Assembly: GCA_038030265.1 (NCBI GenBank)
Contig: CM075938.1
Span: forward strand, 22,421,009-22,485,008
Direction: 5' to 3'
Length of the DNA stretch: 64,000 bases
Source: Corythucha ciliata
Taxonomy: Eukaryota > Arthropoda > Insecta > Hemiptera > Tingidae
Within the stretch, counting starts at the first letter, position 1, and the number at the start of each line of letters is the position of its first letter. Of the stretch, positions 22,991 through 35,696 are shown piece by piece. Made by a program: the position numbers and the translations under genes. The notes under the pieces were generated by a model that saw only the letters and a list, made by a program, of their open reading frames with translations, was not told the DNA's origin and did no database searches.

Positions 22991-25900
22991 TTGAGAGCAC
23001 TTTGTTGCGACAAGTTCATTTTTAGGTTCTAGTCAAAAAAACAATTTCTCCCTAGAAAATTCCGACCCAAGCAAGTTCCTAATTGGACGTTTTTCAACCG
23101 AGAAAATATTTAAACGTGTTCGAGAGGCGGGACATCGGAAGGATGCAATTAAAGTCAAGACCATACGGTCGTGCGGGTTCTTGCCTACCTTACGTCCTGG
23201 AGTTTTTTTCCATGGGGTTTTTTAGTAACTGAATTATAATGAGATTTTTTTCCATATATTGAGAAATTTATCAAGTTATTTTTTGGGTATTGAAATAGGG
23301 GTGGGGGGGATCGCAATAGGAAACAACCCTCCGCTCTTCTTTTTGTAACAAACAAGGGGGTGTCTTCTTTTTAAGTGCCCTCATCTTCACACCCCCTCAT
23401 TTTGTTTATGGGAGTCAAACGGAGAATGAGGGATGATAGCACGTTTTGATATCGGTGATGTTTGGGCAAAATGCGTGGACAGAGTGGAGGGAAAGCAGAA
23501 ACACTGGAGAAAGAAACCCCCCTCCCCCTTCACCAGCCGTCACACCACCCTTACAAAAAGCCGGGAGCGTCATTTACTCGACTTGAACCCACCAAACCAA
23601 CCCTCTCACTTCATCCGAGTCGTTTTACACAGACGACTTTTCTTTTTCTCCCCCTTCGCCAAACCATTCCACACGTTGCACTATCATTCCTTTTCATTTC
23701 CCCTTTTCTTTCTCGTAGAATGAGCGGATGAGGGAGGGTGGTAAAGAAGGTTTTTTGCGCTCTCCTTTACTTCGCAGGAAGATAACCGTCTCACCGCCAT
23801 TATTCTCCACAGAGTTAGATCCTATTACCAAAGGAAGACTATCTACCCCCGCAGAAGGCGCTTCTATATGGTGTGGTGTTGGGCTGGGAGAGGGGGAGGA
23901 CTTGACAATGCCGCATAAATTGGCGCACGCTTTAAACTGATAAGGACCAAACCTCCTAACGCTCGCACTTTTTCTGTCTCTTTTTAACTCACAGTCACAG
24001 CCCCCGCGTTTTATTGTAATATTTTTCTATTGTGTAAAGTGGGAAGAGAAGCACAATTTAGCCCGCCTCCCTCCCGCCCTTTTTCACCCTACCTCGGTTC
24101 ACTTTCTTTTGTCTCTTTTTTTATTTCCTGTCCTTCAGCAAGAGCCTTTCATTTTAAGCCCAATATCGTCGATTGGAAAGTTGTAATGAAACAAAAACAT
24201 TTCTTTTTTTTTACGTAGGTAGGAAAGAATTATATCAGAGGAAACATCGGTCAAGCATCCTGTCAATAGGAAAGCGTTTCTTCGAAAAACATTTGTCACT
24301 GGTGTGTTATTGTATAATCATCGCAGATGCTCTTGAGAACGTTTTCAGATAGAGGAAGAGAGAGAAACGTTTGAACGAGATAGAGAGAAAAAAGTAATCC
24401 CTGGAATAGGCGGCTGTAGAGGGTGAGGGGAAGGCTGAGGACTTGGGGGTTTTTTAAATAAATAAATAGGAGGAGCGCTGATTCTTGATGGGCTTTGCAA
24501 GTTGTTTGGGAAGTTTACCTTTTCGTTCGTGTGTATTTTTTTTAAAAAGAAAAAAAACGGTTGCGGCTGTCTTTTATTTCTTAGAAAATTGTCGAAAGAT
24601 TTTGTTTAAAAAAGAGTACTTTTTTAGATGAGTTTACAGTATTTTTTTTTCTCCTGAGGCAACTAAAATGTCGTTATTCGGGCCGAGAGAAAAAGTCATT
24701 ATTATCGTCATCCATGGGGCTACAGAATTTGACTATTACGCCGACGTAATCGAATCGTCGAGAGAAGACTCATAAAGCCGTGTAATCCGATCGCTGACGA
24801 AGTAATGGCGGCTGGTTTACAATTAGCGAAACCGCTCGAGGACGGGAAAGGTGTTTAGGGATCCGCCAGAGCCCTTCTACGGTTAAATAACGAATTTATG
24901 TCCCACCGTACCTCACCCTCACACTATGAACTAACAGAAAGCAACAGCGATGCAGTGTGAGGGTTTAGTGGTATTGGGAATGGTGACAAGGGGTGTGATT
25001 TTCAGGGACTCCGGACGGTTTGAGCGGGGGTAGCGACGGCGAGAGAGAGGAGTATTATTGAAATCATTCGAGCGAATGATAGGAGTAAAACCCGTTGCTT
25101 TTCGGTCGGTCTCACCTCATAGATGGGGACCTTCTACAGAAACAGTGGGAAGTCACCCGTGGGATTGTCCTCGTAAACATGTTCGTGCTCAATTTAACTT
25201 CCATCTTTCCACCCGTATTTCAGCGTAAAGGACGTCTCTCTTGCCAGCCTCTTGTCGCTTTTTAGACACAATTTGACGCCCATTTTCGCACTGCCCCACC
25301 CTCCATCATTCAATATGCCTTCGCTACAATTTCCCCCCAGTGTTTTCAATTAAATTATTAACAGAAGGTGGTGAAAAGTTCTTTTAAGGGCAGGGGAATA
25401 ACACTCTGCAGAAAAACAACTCCTGATATGCTTATTTATATCGACACACTCGGTTGTTTGTCATTCTCCATATACGCATGACATTCTAATGAGAGGTATA
25501 GTTATAGCAAGGATTATTCGTTTTTAAAACGAATAACTCCAAAGTGTTTTAGTGTTGATTTGGGGGGGGGGGTGCTCTCGTATTAAAAACGCTTTGCTCC
25601 ATGTATGTAATAATGTGTGTATATATATAAAGGGAAGAAAAAGAGAAGAATAGAATACTGGGTGCGCTCTACAAAGCCTTCCCTTATATAAAAAGCTCTC
25701 TATTGTGACGGTGTGAGGGAGGAGGGCTTAAAAAGGAAAGAAAGGCTATTGGCTTAAGTCTTTATATTTCCTAGTGCGCTTCTCTGATACAGCCAAGCGT
25801 TATAAAGAAGGAATGGTTTGTTGAGAGTGGAGTGGAGGCGGGGAGACTGAATATGAGGTAGAAAAACTTCCCGTAAGCCCTCCACTATTGTCAATACCCC

Positions 25901-28609
25901 ACATTTCCCATCTTTCAGCTAGGCGATATACTACATAGAAAAAATAACAAGCTCGTATTATTTTGTCAATTCCGAAGTATTCCAAAAGTGGCTTAATCGA
26001 ACTAAAAGAAAATAATATTTTGAATAAAGCGCAACTTTAATAATCTAGGCGAGTTTTGGTGGGGTCCTATCAAAAGGATAACAGCAGTAAAAGGGGTGAG
26101 GGGAGTTTACACAAGAGATATGCTGCGTCCTTAGGATTCGGGGCACAAAAAGAAAAGAAAGGAAGAAAAAAAAAGGTGGAAGAAGTGGATTTGTGTCCCA
26201 TTGTGGTGCCTTGTAATCGCATTTACACACCCTATATCGTCGTCCATACCCTGCCTGACGGCCGCAGTCCCTCTTTTTCAAAAAGGCGAGGATTTAAAGA
26301 GGAGATGGTGAGTGGAATGAGAGAGAAGGGTTTGACGTGGACACAACAGTCCCCGCCCCCCCCAAGCAACCTCATGTATGGGGGGGGGGGTGTTGTGACT
26401 AAGAGCTTGGTGAAGGGGTGGAGGAAGTGAGGGTTTTTTTACAACAGCACTCGGCAAATCCGCTACTTTTGTACTTTTCGCCGTCCGGGAAAGAGGATCC
26501 GTCCTTTCTTCCAAAAACTTCACTTCCTACGGTCGAGGTACTACATTATCTACTTATTCACGCGAGCGAGTGCTCGCATTTATCGAGCTGTTCTGTGTGA
26601 CTGAAGATTGTCTGTGGGACTTCTTGCCTGTTATGATAATGATCCACGCTATGTCCTACACCATTTTGATTGCCCAGTAGGTTACACAGCAAGATACCTC
26701 CTTGGTGCCATAATTTGCATCCGAGTAGAGAAGTATCCATTGCTTGGATTACTCGCTGAGGAACAACACTTTAAAGGATTCCCTGGGAATGGGGTGCATA
26801 CTCCGAAACTATAGTCGGCAAAAGTGCAATAAAATGAATTGCATCCCGAAGAGGTGACTAACTGGACGAGAAGACTACCTGGACGAAGACCAACCAGGAA
26901 CCGGAGAGCAACGGACGCTATGAGGAACTAACGTGGGATGGGACTCCGAAAAGGGAACTCTCCCCCATCTAACCCTCCCATTCACTATGGTCGACGAAGG
27001 ACCCACCTCCGTGGCCTCTACCTTCCCATAGGGCGAATCCTTACCAGAGGGCTTAGCGCCTTAATTGGCTGCTCTTGAACTCCTGGTGAGCGACGGAACC
27101 AAATTCCTGTCATCACCCTATCTATGTGTGGAAGAGACATAGAGATAATATAACATGGAGGGAGTCTTGCTCCAATATGACGCATAGAGATAAAAATGAA
27201 TGGAGAAAGCTTGGGCTTGAAATTTGTTGACCGTAGTCAACAAATCACAACAGTCTTGCAAGCAAGAAACAAACTAATTCAGAAACATATGTACCAGCAC
27301 TGCGAATGAGAAGACCCGTGGTTCGAGCACAGCGAGAACTGCATGAGTGTGGCGACTTTTGTTGAAATCCTTGTTTCGCAGTCCTCAAGAGACGGAGTGG
27401 CTCTTTCTGAACTCGTGACTGTCTCGCCCATGTAATATTTTTCCTAGTATGTTTATGGAACGTGATCAGGGCCACTTATTTTAGAAAATAAGCACCAAAA
27501 TACACTTGAAAAAACGGCTACGTGTCACGAACGATGACATTTACAATGAAATCTTATGAACATCAAGTCGTCCACGCATTGAGAACGAGAGTGTTGACGA
27601 GTTTGATTTAGTTTTTACCGAACAATTTCCCCGAAATACCCCTTGTTCATTCTAACTCGGGTTCTTTTTTTGTAATTTTGCATTAATCTCAGGAGGTAGG
27701 TGAGCATTTTTGTTGATAACCCGACCATGTAGAGGTAAATTGAAGGTTCTGAAGGTGTACTTTGGCGGCCATATTTGTGACAACCCTTCTACCCACCCCC
27801 CAGCCCATTCAGGCTCTCTCCAGTTATTTACCTTTATGATATGACGGCATATGAATAGGTTATCATATGACTGTCCATTAATATAAATAAATTCAAAAAT
27901 ACAAACCTCCCTTTCTGGTCAGTGAGTGAACTTTTTTTTTAGTTTATCTAACGATAAAACCTGATTCATATCAGCTAGCCTTGCTTCAACAAAACAAGGC
28001 GATTATTATTATATCAAAATTTGCGTTTTAGTATTCTTGAAAACGTATTTGGACGACTCAAGAAACAGAGAAAATTTGAGACATATTGTAACTTTCAGAG
28101 CCCGTCTGCTAAATTTCATGGATCTTCTTCGGTAATAAAACGCTCGGTGTCGAAGTCCACTTCGAATTATGTGTTGCGTACAGCCGAAAAGTGACTTTAA
28201 AAAACGAATGGCACGTAGCGGGGGCTATGCCGTAGAGCGGATCACTCGTCTCGTGTCCTAAATCTCCCTCTATTCCCTTCTACGAATTTCCTTGGAGCGG
28301 CAGTCGGAAAACCTACTCGCTTTTCGGAAATACAAACGGTTCATTCTTGTTCGCAGCACATACAAACATTTCGCTCATGTGGTAGCGGCTCTTTGTATCT
28401 CGCAAACGCCGTGATTCATGAAAGAGCGGCTGACCCGGGCGGTGGTGGTTCGTGCGATACTAGCCACTGTGCTCCACTGAAACCGCGTTCGTTCGCGCAC
28501 GCCCTAACAGTTCAGAAGAGGGACGAATGTTCCCATATTGAGAAATTTAAAGGAACCGCGTCTTTTGCCGTGTAAAGCTTTTTCAGGATCGAATAGAATG
28601 GAATTTTTC
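22991..28609. other. Intergenic, no gene recognised
   Basis: Pyrimidine/purine-asymmetric tracts (23500-24220, 25700-26420) generate spurious Ser/Pro- or Lys/Gly-rich frames. G runs lie near 25561-25571 and 26381-26391. No conserved domain, tRNA or complete repeat was identified. Confidence 0.35.
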
Positions 28610-28641
28610 GGTTCATTCGGCCGAAGCAGGCCGAATGAACC
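28610..28641. repeat. Short perfect hairpin
   Basis: GGTTCATTCGGCC and GGCCGAATGAACC are perfect inverted arms separated by about 6 bases (GAAGCA). Function is unknown; it could be the tip of a small palindromic repeat. Confidence 0.75.
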
Positions 28642-29339
28642 GTTAGGCGGCGCATCAGGCATGTTCGATCGTTCATCTTTCGTCCCACAGGCACTGAGCT
28701 TTGAACTGACGAAACTCGGCTCCAGAGCACGAGCGGATGCAGTATTGCTGTTCGGACGTCAACGTATGCGCCAGAGTACCGTTCCAACGGGCGGGAAGCG
28801 ACCGGCGAAGTTCTTGATAGTTTTATAATCATTATAAGTTTATGGAAAGCTACACTAGATCTATGCTTATCAGAGATGTTAGGTCTCATATCGGGGTCTC
28901 GGAACTCCACGATTGCTCCACGAGTAGGTGCAAGACGGGAGAAAGGCAAAAACCGTTTCATCAACTAAAATCATCAACTAAAGTTCATATTCTTCAAGCC
29001 GCGTGAAAAACGAATTGATTCACTGATCTCAACAATTTCATTGTGTATGGTGGGACGAACCGTTTGGATTCAAAATTTCAAGTTTAAAGAATTCCTCAAG
29101 ATGAATACTCACGAATATCACCAGGGCCGTTTCTACCCCTCGCGGGGCCCCTAGGCAAGAACTAAGAGGGAGGCCCCCTAACAGCCGGTGGATATTGTAA
29201 TGTATAATTAAACACAGACGCGTATTCAGGTTTTGCATAAAAGGGAGGGGCTTCAGAAATTGTATGCTTTGCTCTACTAAAACTGGCTTGACAGCCACTC
29301 GCATCCTTCAAATAGCTGAACTAGGTATTCTCCCAAAAA

Positions 29340-29878
29340 ACCGGATAAGCTAACTACAGTTGCACCAAAAAATGTCAAAAACTGACTATTTTCGCATCTT
29401 AAAAATTACTAAACTTATTATTTACTACGACCTAAAAATAGCGAAACTGGCGATTGCCGCTCTAAAAATATAGGCAAACTGACTTCTCGTGCCCTATAAA
29501 TTGCTAGACGTATGATTATGTGCCGTGAAAATACCTGAAAAGTTCATGATTCGCGCCCTAAAAATGGCTAAATCGACCATTCGCGCACCAAAAGTGGCCT
29601 TGGCTTCCTGGATATATGGCGTCCTAAAACAGTTAAATTGGCTCCTCGCACTCTAAAAATGAATAAAACTGACGATTAAAGCCCTTAAAATGCCTATACA
29701 GATGATTCCAGATCTGAAAATGGCAAAAGTGTGCCAAGAATGACTAAAACTGCGCACTTACGCCTTTTGCAAAACTGCCTCCATACGCCTTAAAAATAGC
29801 TAAAATGACGATTTACCCCTTGAAAATGGCTGAACTCGCAGTTCGTTCCCTGAAAATGACTAAAATAACGGGCTTAGC
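29340..29878 (-). repeat. Minisatellite 1 inside the hAT element (~30 bp)
   Basis: About 17 loose units of CCTAAAAATGGCTAAA, then CTGACGATT(C/T)GCG. In reverse complement this is the CGTCAGTTTAGCCATTTTTAGG family of 17.9 and 19.9-20.3 kb. Confidence 0.8.
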
Positions 29879-29879
29879 T

Positions 29880-30470
29880 CTTTGAGGTAGCAATTTTGGG
29901 GGTTCATCTCAATTGAATAAACCAATTCCATTGGTTTGGCTCTTTTAAATATCAATTCCGAAAGTTTGGCTTAACCTATAAGACAATTTCGTGATTGTCT
30001 CCTTCAAAAGACAATTTCGCGAGGTTTCCCCCATTCTACTGCGATTTCGAGGGATCTTCAAAAATCAAATTTCCAGGATTTGGCCCTTTAAAGCCTCAAT
30101 TAGGCAGATTTGTCTTCCTTTAAAATACACGGTTTGGACCACTTTAACAACCAAATTTCGTAAATTTGGCTACTTCAAATGGACATTTCGGGTGTTTGGC
30201 TCAATTACGCACTTCTGAATCATTCAAGGGGCCTTTTTGTGGGTCTAGCGGCTTAAAAGCCTATTTCGCGGAAAATCCAATTTTGTGGGGCTGAATTCTT
30301 CAAAAACCAAATTATTCGGATTAATATAATGCCCCAATGATTCGGATTTCTGTAATGCCCCAATTTCCCGGATTTTCCCTCGATTAAAAATCATTATTTT
30401 CTGTGATTTGGCACATCAGAACATCAATTTTAATCGTTTTAACAGAAGTGCCAAAAGATTGTAAAAATTA
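29880..30470 (-). repeat. Minisatellite 2 inside the hAT element (~30 bp)
   Basis: Units of roughly GGGTTTGGCTC(C/T)TT, then AAAAACCAATTTCG recur to about 30440. Reverse-complemented, this gives GCGAAATTGGTTTTT with GAGCCAAACCC, the unit of the arrays at 1.04-1.44 and 47.7-49.2 kb. Confidence 0.8.
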
Positions 30471-30728
30471 AGCCCGAGTGTAACTCCTGAACGATTATTT
30501 TATAATTAATTTTATTCCAAGCCGGGGGCCCCCATGGGTCGGGGCCCCTAGGCGGTCGCCTACCCTACCTTCACCCTAAAAACGGCCCTGAATATCACAG
30601 CTTTTGCGGAATTAATTAAGCCAACGGGAATGATTACAAATAAAAGATTACAAGTTTGTTTTTTAGGAAGTTTACGTTGTGCAGGTTATAAAAATAAGGG
30701 ACACCACCGCACTTCCTCTATGTAGTCC

Positions 30729-31775
30729 ATTGAGGGCGAGCAGGTGGACCGGAGCGTGCTCAGGCGGATTTAATCGAAGGAGTCCCTTGGAGATTGAAGG
30801 TTTCGGTGTCATAGGTTTCCCATACAAATTGTGAATAGTAACGTGGTTGATTGCTCCAGATAGTGGTTTTTTATTTTTTAATTAGTTTTCATTTGCTCGA
30901 ATTTTGTTGCAAAAGGATGACAATCACGTCTTAATGTGACCTGTATCTAAAACGAACGTTTCGGTTGACGGAATCAGGTAGGATTGATGTGTTTTTGGTT
31001 GCCACGTGGGAACGAAGGATGGCGTCAGCCTTCACAACTTCCCTCGCCTATAAAAATGATTCATTTTTCGAGGGAGTAAATTTGTTTGGCTGCATAGACT
31101 CCACAGAACGTTAACATAGAGCTTGTGAACCGGGCCTTACACTATACTTTCTGTGGAGTCTATGCAGCCAAACAAATTTACTCCCTCGAAAAATGAATCA
31201 TTTTTATAGGTTGCATAGACACCACACAACACAAACATAGAGTTTGTGAACAGGGCTTTACACTATACTTTCTCTAGAAACTGCACTCAACTATCTCAAT
31301 TTACGTAACGGCCGGCGGTCCGACAAGCATATTGAAGGAAGTTCAAAAATGAATTATTTGGAATTATTGTAAGTCGCAACTCATGATTTAGTAGCAGCTA
31401 GCTAGAGTCAATGGCTATAAAATTCGCAATAAACACTAATTTTTCCGGCGAGGGAAGTTGTGAAGGCTGACACCATCCTTCGTTCCCAAGTGGCAACCAA
31501 AAACTCATCAATCCAACCTGATTCCGTCACGACGTTCCGTCGAAACGTTCGTTTTAGATACAGGTCACATTAAGACGTGATTGTCATCCTTTTGCAACAC
31601 AACTCGAGCAAATGAAAACTAATTAAAAAATAAAAAACCACTATCTGGAGCAATCAACCACGTTACTATTCACAATTTGTATGGGAAACCTATGGCTCCG
31701 AAACCTTCAATCTCCTAGGCACTCCTTCAATTAAATCCGCCTGAGAGCGCTCCGGTCCACCTGCTCCCCCTCAAT
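30729..31775. mobile_element. Foldback element FB2 with nested inverted repeat
   Basis: Outer arms 30729-31048 and 31447-31775 are inverted copies with high identity (starting ATTGAGGGCGAGCAGGTGGA and ending TCCACCTGCTCCCCCTCAAT). The loop holds a perfect 62-bp inverted repeat, 31047-31108 against 31149-31210, around a 40-bp spacer. It also holds a second partial copy of the spacer at about 31211-31275 (TTGCATAGACACCACACAAC, then GTGAACAGGGC). No protein is encoded. A related short hairpin occurs at 57276-57392. Confidence 0.85.
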
Positions 31776-32557
31776 ATGCACCCCCCTCCAACAGCCCTTC
31801 CCCATCAAGGTTCCCTCCATGTATTCTACCTCTACGGGAAGAGAAAACACTTATCAAGACCCGAGTGATACCGACCGGAGGGACCAAATATGGTGGTCAT
31901 CGGGGGAGGCCGACAACGGGGCCAAAGAGGTTATATATTCAGGTGGACTGTTATCTACCCCCATCCCACGCAATCCTATGCAAATCGTGATAAGGTAACC
32001 CTTGTGTAACCTATACCTACATAAAAAAAGTTGGCCCCGATGTCCGGAACTCGTTATCGCGTGTTTCCGTACTCGGGTTATATAGTAGCCTTACCACCAC
32101 GAGAGGAGAAAAGAAAATCTCGCAAAGAACGCGCAGACGCGAGACGCGAGGAGAAAAGCGCAAGAACGCTATCCGGACCCGCGAAGGCCCTACGGACAGC
32201 GTTGAGGGATGCTCACAGACCTCCCCGAGTCTACATCTACAGGCAGCGCCAAAGATTAGGATGGGCCAAAAGCGTTAGGCTGAATAGTGATAATACTGGT
32301 ACACACTTTGGTCTTTAAAAATGCGTGAAAAACATAAGCGTGACAAGATGATAACGCTTTTCCAAAAATATAATAATGAAAGGGTCAAACGTCCCTAACG
32401 TTAGTGATCTTATATCCAACCCTTGGGATATTTTAACCCCCCCCCCACCGTTCTTGATTGGCGAGTCAAACATCTCAAGTACAATGTTCTGTTTAACAAT
32501 TAGTACAGTAAAATTGTTGAACAGAACTCATTAATTGATATAATCCTAAAATAGTCA
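31776..32557. other. Non-coding, no convincing gene
   Basis: A 95-codon frame at 32031-32318 is very basic in its middle (repeated Arg/Lys/Glu residues) but matches no family I know. I do not call it a gene. Confidence 0.35.
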
Positions 32558-32643
32558 GTGTTTTCAACAAATTAAAAAAACCTTTAAAAATTACAACTTT
32601 TTTGTTCCTCTTCTGGGTCTCTCAAACTCTTGATCCGCCACTG
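32558..32643. mobile_element. Solo hAT-like terminus (remnant)
   Basis: The plus strand ends CTTGATCCGCCACTG at 32643, which inverted is CAGTGGCGGATCAAG, a classic hAT terminal form. The following 8 bases (CACGGGGT) would be one target duplication. I could not find the partner end, so only one end is supported and the left limit is arbitrary. Confidence 0.4.
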
Positions 32644-32799
32644 CACGGGGTCTCGGCCCTTGTATTGAACGGTACACAAAATAAGATAACTTTTCTGAGA
32701 GTAGCCTTTTCATGCGGAAATTGTAGTCATCCTGAATGGGTCATGAATCGTGCCAAGCCCCCTCCCCCTTCGTTCTCTTGAAGTTTTTAACAAGGGTTA

Positions 32800-32873
32800 G
32801 GCGAGGTTTGGGGGGTCAGCCCAATGGGGGAGGGGGTTGAATCCCCATTAGCCCCCTTCTGGATCCACGCCTG
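32800..32873. mobile_element. Second solo hAT-like terminus
   Basis: CTGGATCCACGCCTG ends at 32873; inverted it reads CAGGCGTGGATCCAG. The preceding GC-rich segment (GGGGGAGGGGGTTGAATCCCC) is typical of such ends. The partner end was not found. The left limit is approximate. Confidence 0.45.
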
Positions 32874-33279
32874 ATCAATACCTTGGTGATCGTACTCCTT
32901 CCAATTTCTTCGCCACCTTCGACAATCGTCTCAGTCGTGTGGGCCTTCAAAACATCAACAGTGTTCGAACAGATCACCGTCCCCCCCCCCTTCTTTACTG
33001 TATTTTTGGTATCACGCGCCTTGAAATGTTTTCCCCACCTGCTTGTACCGTCGTCCAAAAAACCAGCCTGTCAGCAAGTAACGATGGAAAAAGACTGCAA
33101 CTATTGGGTAGACGGAAAGTACCACGTTTTTGCCACTTACCGACGCGTGATCATGCTTAAATGCTGTTTTCCAGCATGCATACTGAAAATACACTCTCCA
33201 CCTTCACGCTGCAAATACATTGCCCATCAACACGTGCAGCCAGATTTCGCTGGCCTTCCCAGTGGAATTTTATCGTTAC

Positions 33280-33425
33280 GGACGACTTTACCGTGGCTGG
33301 ATCTTGGCTGTGGTCAAGCCTTTGCTCTGGTTGAACCTCTGCTGTGGTTAGAGCTTTACTGTGGTTTGGATATTTTTGCTTTGGCTGGGGCATTTGTGGT
33401 TGGAGGTTGTGACTGTGGTTAGAGT
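33280..33425 (+). repeat. Degenerate TGTGGTT(A/G) repeat
   Basis: About eight loose copies of GCTGTGGTTAGAGC-like units 18-24 bp long. It is open in several frames, which explains the spurious 179- and 113-codon frames here. Confidence 0.55.
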
Positions 33426-33429
33426 TCTG

Positions 33430-35575
33430 TTTAGGTATTGCTGGTTTTAGGTCTTTTACGGGAGTATTTTCGTTTGGCCCTCGGCGATTTATGAGCACGG
33501 ACGGCTGAATGATGTGGGCAGAAAACAGGATTATTATACTTTAATTTGTCGCAACAATGGTCCCAATTCAACGCGAGAGCATAAGGGGGAAGTGGCTTCG
33601 AAGTGTGATGGGTTGACGCTGAGGCGTGAGAAGGGGGACGGTGAAGGCGGGCGGGTGTTCCCCATTAGAGTATCCCACTTCATTACAATATGAAACGCGT
33701 ACAGTGTCTAATGACTGAGACAAAGCGGATGTTCTTCTCCACCTCACCACCACTATCGACTCCATCGTACCCGATGCAGCGGCAGGAAACGTTTTCACTT
33801 GCCTCCCCTCTCACCCCTCGACCGTTTCATATCAGGGAGTTGGCAAAGGATTTGTCATCACACAATTGACCCATCCGATTGTACACAATCGCGTTATTGT
33901 GTTCTGGAAAAGATCAGAATAAGGGGTCAATGGAAAGACTGGTTGGACGGGGGGTGATTCCCAAAGCTACCCCCTTCACCCCTTTCCCATTACTTTCCCT
34001 GCCGGTTCAGCTAAGGCTGTTGGAATCAAATACTATTGGTGGTGGCGTAGGATAGGATTAACGTTTATATTGCCCCGGATTGTAAATAAAAAAGGGATAG
34101 GGGAGAAGAGAAAAATATAGAAATAAGTTCAAAGCATGCATTGTGCTTATATACTTTTCCCTCGGTATACCTTTTTCAATTGTTTTGCCCCTTCGTATCT
34201 TATCAATGAGATATTTGTGCGGGTAAATAAAGAAATCTAGACGCAGGCGGGCATTGTTTGAGACGCAGACCTTCCAATATCTCCGTGAAATCCCCCTCGA
34301 GTTATAGTGACAACTCAAACTCTGTTTATCATTTCATTAGTCAATCATAATTGTATCAATAGCCAGCCAAATAGTCCAGTGTAAAATCAATTATTAACTC
34401 CCTCGTGGCAATAATTTTGTCCGCTATTCACTAAAACCGTCTAGTGTGTAATCACGTTCAAGTTTAATTGGAAACTAGACAGCAGGGTGCATGAAGATCG
34501 TGCGTTCATTTCGATAATTCATCCACGCGCTTTTGCCTCTTTTTAATATTATTAGCGACGCTATTCGCATATTTAACTGCGTAATTTATGTATTCAAGGG
34601 GAGGGGGGGAATCGAAGGTTGTCATGTTTTTTGAGTGATAAAAAAGGGGGCGCGATTTACTGATACACAGAATAACAGAAAAGGGCGATTTCCACTTCTA
34701 AAAAAAGGCGTAGAGGGGGGGGCATACCTCCTTTTCTTTTCCCTTCCCCACCTAACCACTAACCTTTCGATCCATTCCAATATACTTCATAAGTTTGACC
34801 TTCCAACCCCCTAAACAACGATAGTCATCTTCACATTTCCTTTACGTCTCCTGCACCTCCCTCTACCCTTATTCCACCTCCATACGCAGCAGATTTATAC
34901 ACGATTTTCTCCCAAATACCTTACTCCCCTCTCGCCACAAAACCCTCGGTGGTGTCTTATCGCTGGTCACCATTCTTGAGATGCCCTCTTCTTCCTTTTA
35001 GTGGTTGTAATCAGGGGGGGGGGGAGCGAAGGGGTCGAGTTCTAACTGCCCACTTTCGGACTATGTCCTCTGCCTCACGCTGGCTTTTTTTCTTTTTTAG
35101 AAATTTATCACTTTTGACTGAGAAGAAAAGGGATGAGAGGGAGGTATTGGTCGTAAATTGATATTTTTAAGGGGGATCTATAAAAAAAGAACTTTGCCAG
35201 GGGGGAGGGGTTGATTCACTGGCCATTTTTCCCCTTTGAATATTATTTATTTATTTAAAACGACTCGGTTCGCTAGGGTACCTACATACAGGAAATAAAA
35301 GAGGTGGGGGAGGGTTTATTTTATTTTTCAATTTTCCTTACCTTCGACTATCTTTATCTTTCAAGTGAAAATGAAGAGAATTAAGTGAACTGTCACTTGT
35401 AGCTGCAATGACCTGGGAGGCTCCCAAAAATTTGAATTCTTAGGTCAAGTTAGCTTAAAAAACCAAAAACGTACCTACCGTACCATAACCTCTACATAAA
35501 AAGTACCATAGTCGCCCTCTATGACTTTATGGAAACGCGAATTTTCCTGAAATCCGAATCCGTTATAACTAGTTA
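33430..35575. other. Intergenic, no gene recognised
   Basis: AT-rich with C- and G-rich tracts (34700-34930, G run at about 35015-35024). No motif-bearing frame or RNA gene was found. Confidence 0.35.
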
Positions 35576-35579
35576 TGCA

Positions 35580-35696
35580 CGAGACGAGACTTGAGTGGTC
35601 TCGGTCTCGGTCTCGCTCATGAGGGGTTGGTCTCGGTCTCAGTCTCGATCATGAAAAGTTCGTCTCGTCTCGGTCTCGGTCTCGTCTCGAAAAGTT
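35580..35696 (+). repeat. GTCTCG hexamer repeat with higher-order structure
   Basis: At least 12 copies of GTCTCG or GTCTC(A/C), grouped in three clusters separated by CTCATGAGGGGTTG- and ATCATGAAAAGTTC-type spacers. The spacing of the clusters suggests a larger unit of about 45 bp. Confidence 0.85.

Larger units (their letters stand above)
29122..30590. mobile_element. Non-autonomous hAT element carrying minisatellites
   Basis: The left end CAGGGCCGTTTCTA (29122-29135) and the inverted right end CAGGGCCGTTTTTA (30590-30577) match at 13 of 14 positions. The element is flanked by a perfect 8-bp duplication, AATATCAC, at 29114-29121 and 30591-30598. An 8-bp duplication and a terminal CAGGG are hallmarks of the hAT superfamily. 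GGGGCCCCTAGGC occurs near both ends (about 29143 and 30541). No transposase is encoded. The interior is almost entirely two degenerate minisatellites, described separately. Confidence 0.9.

Noticed and set aside
28512..28964. 150-codon minus-strand frame as a gene
   Set aside because: It overlaps a perfect DNA hairpin and another open frame on the opposite strand, with no recognisable motif.
32031..32318. 95-codon basic open frame as a small nuclear protein gene
   Set aside because: No homology recognised, the charged middle is a low-complexity repeat, and there is no splice or promoter support.
33157..33498. Gln/Pro/Asn-rich frame resembling a low-complexity protein
   Set aside because: It is explained by the degenerate TGTGGTT repeat read on the minus strand.
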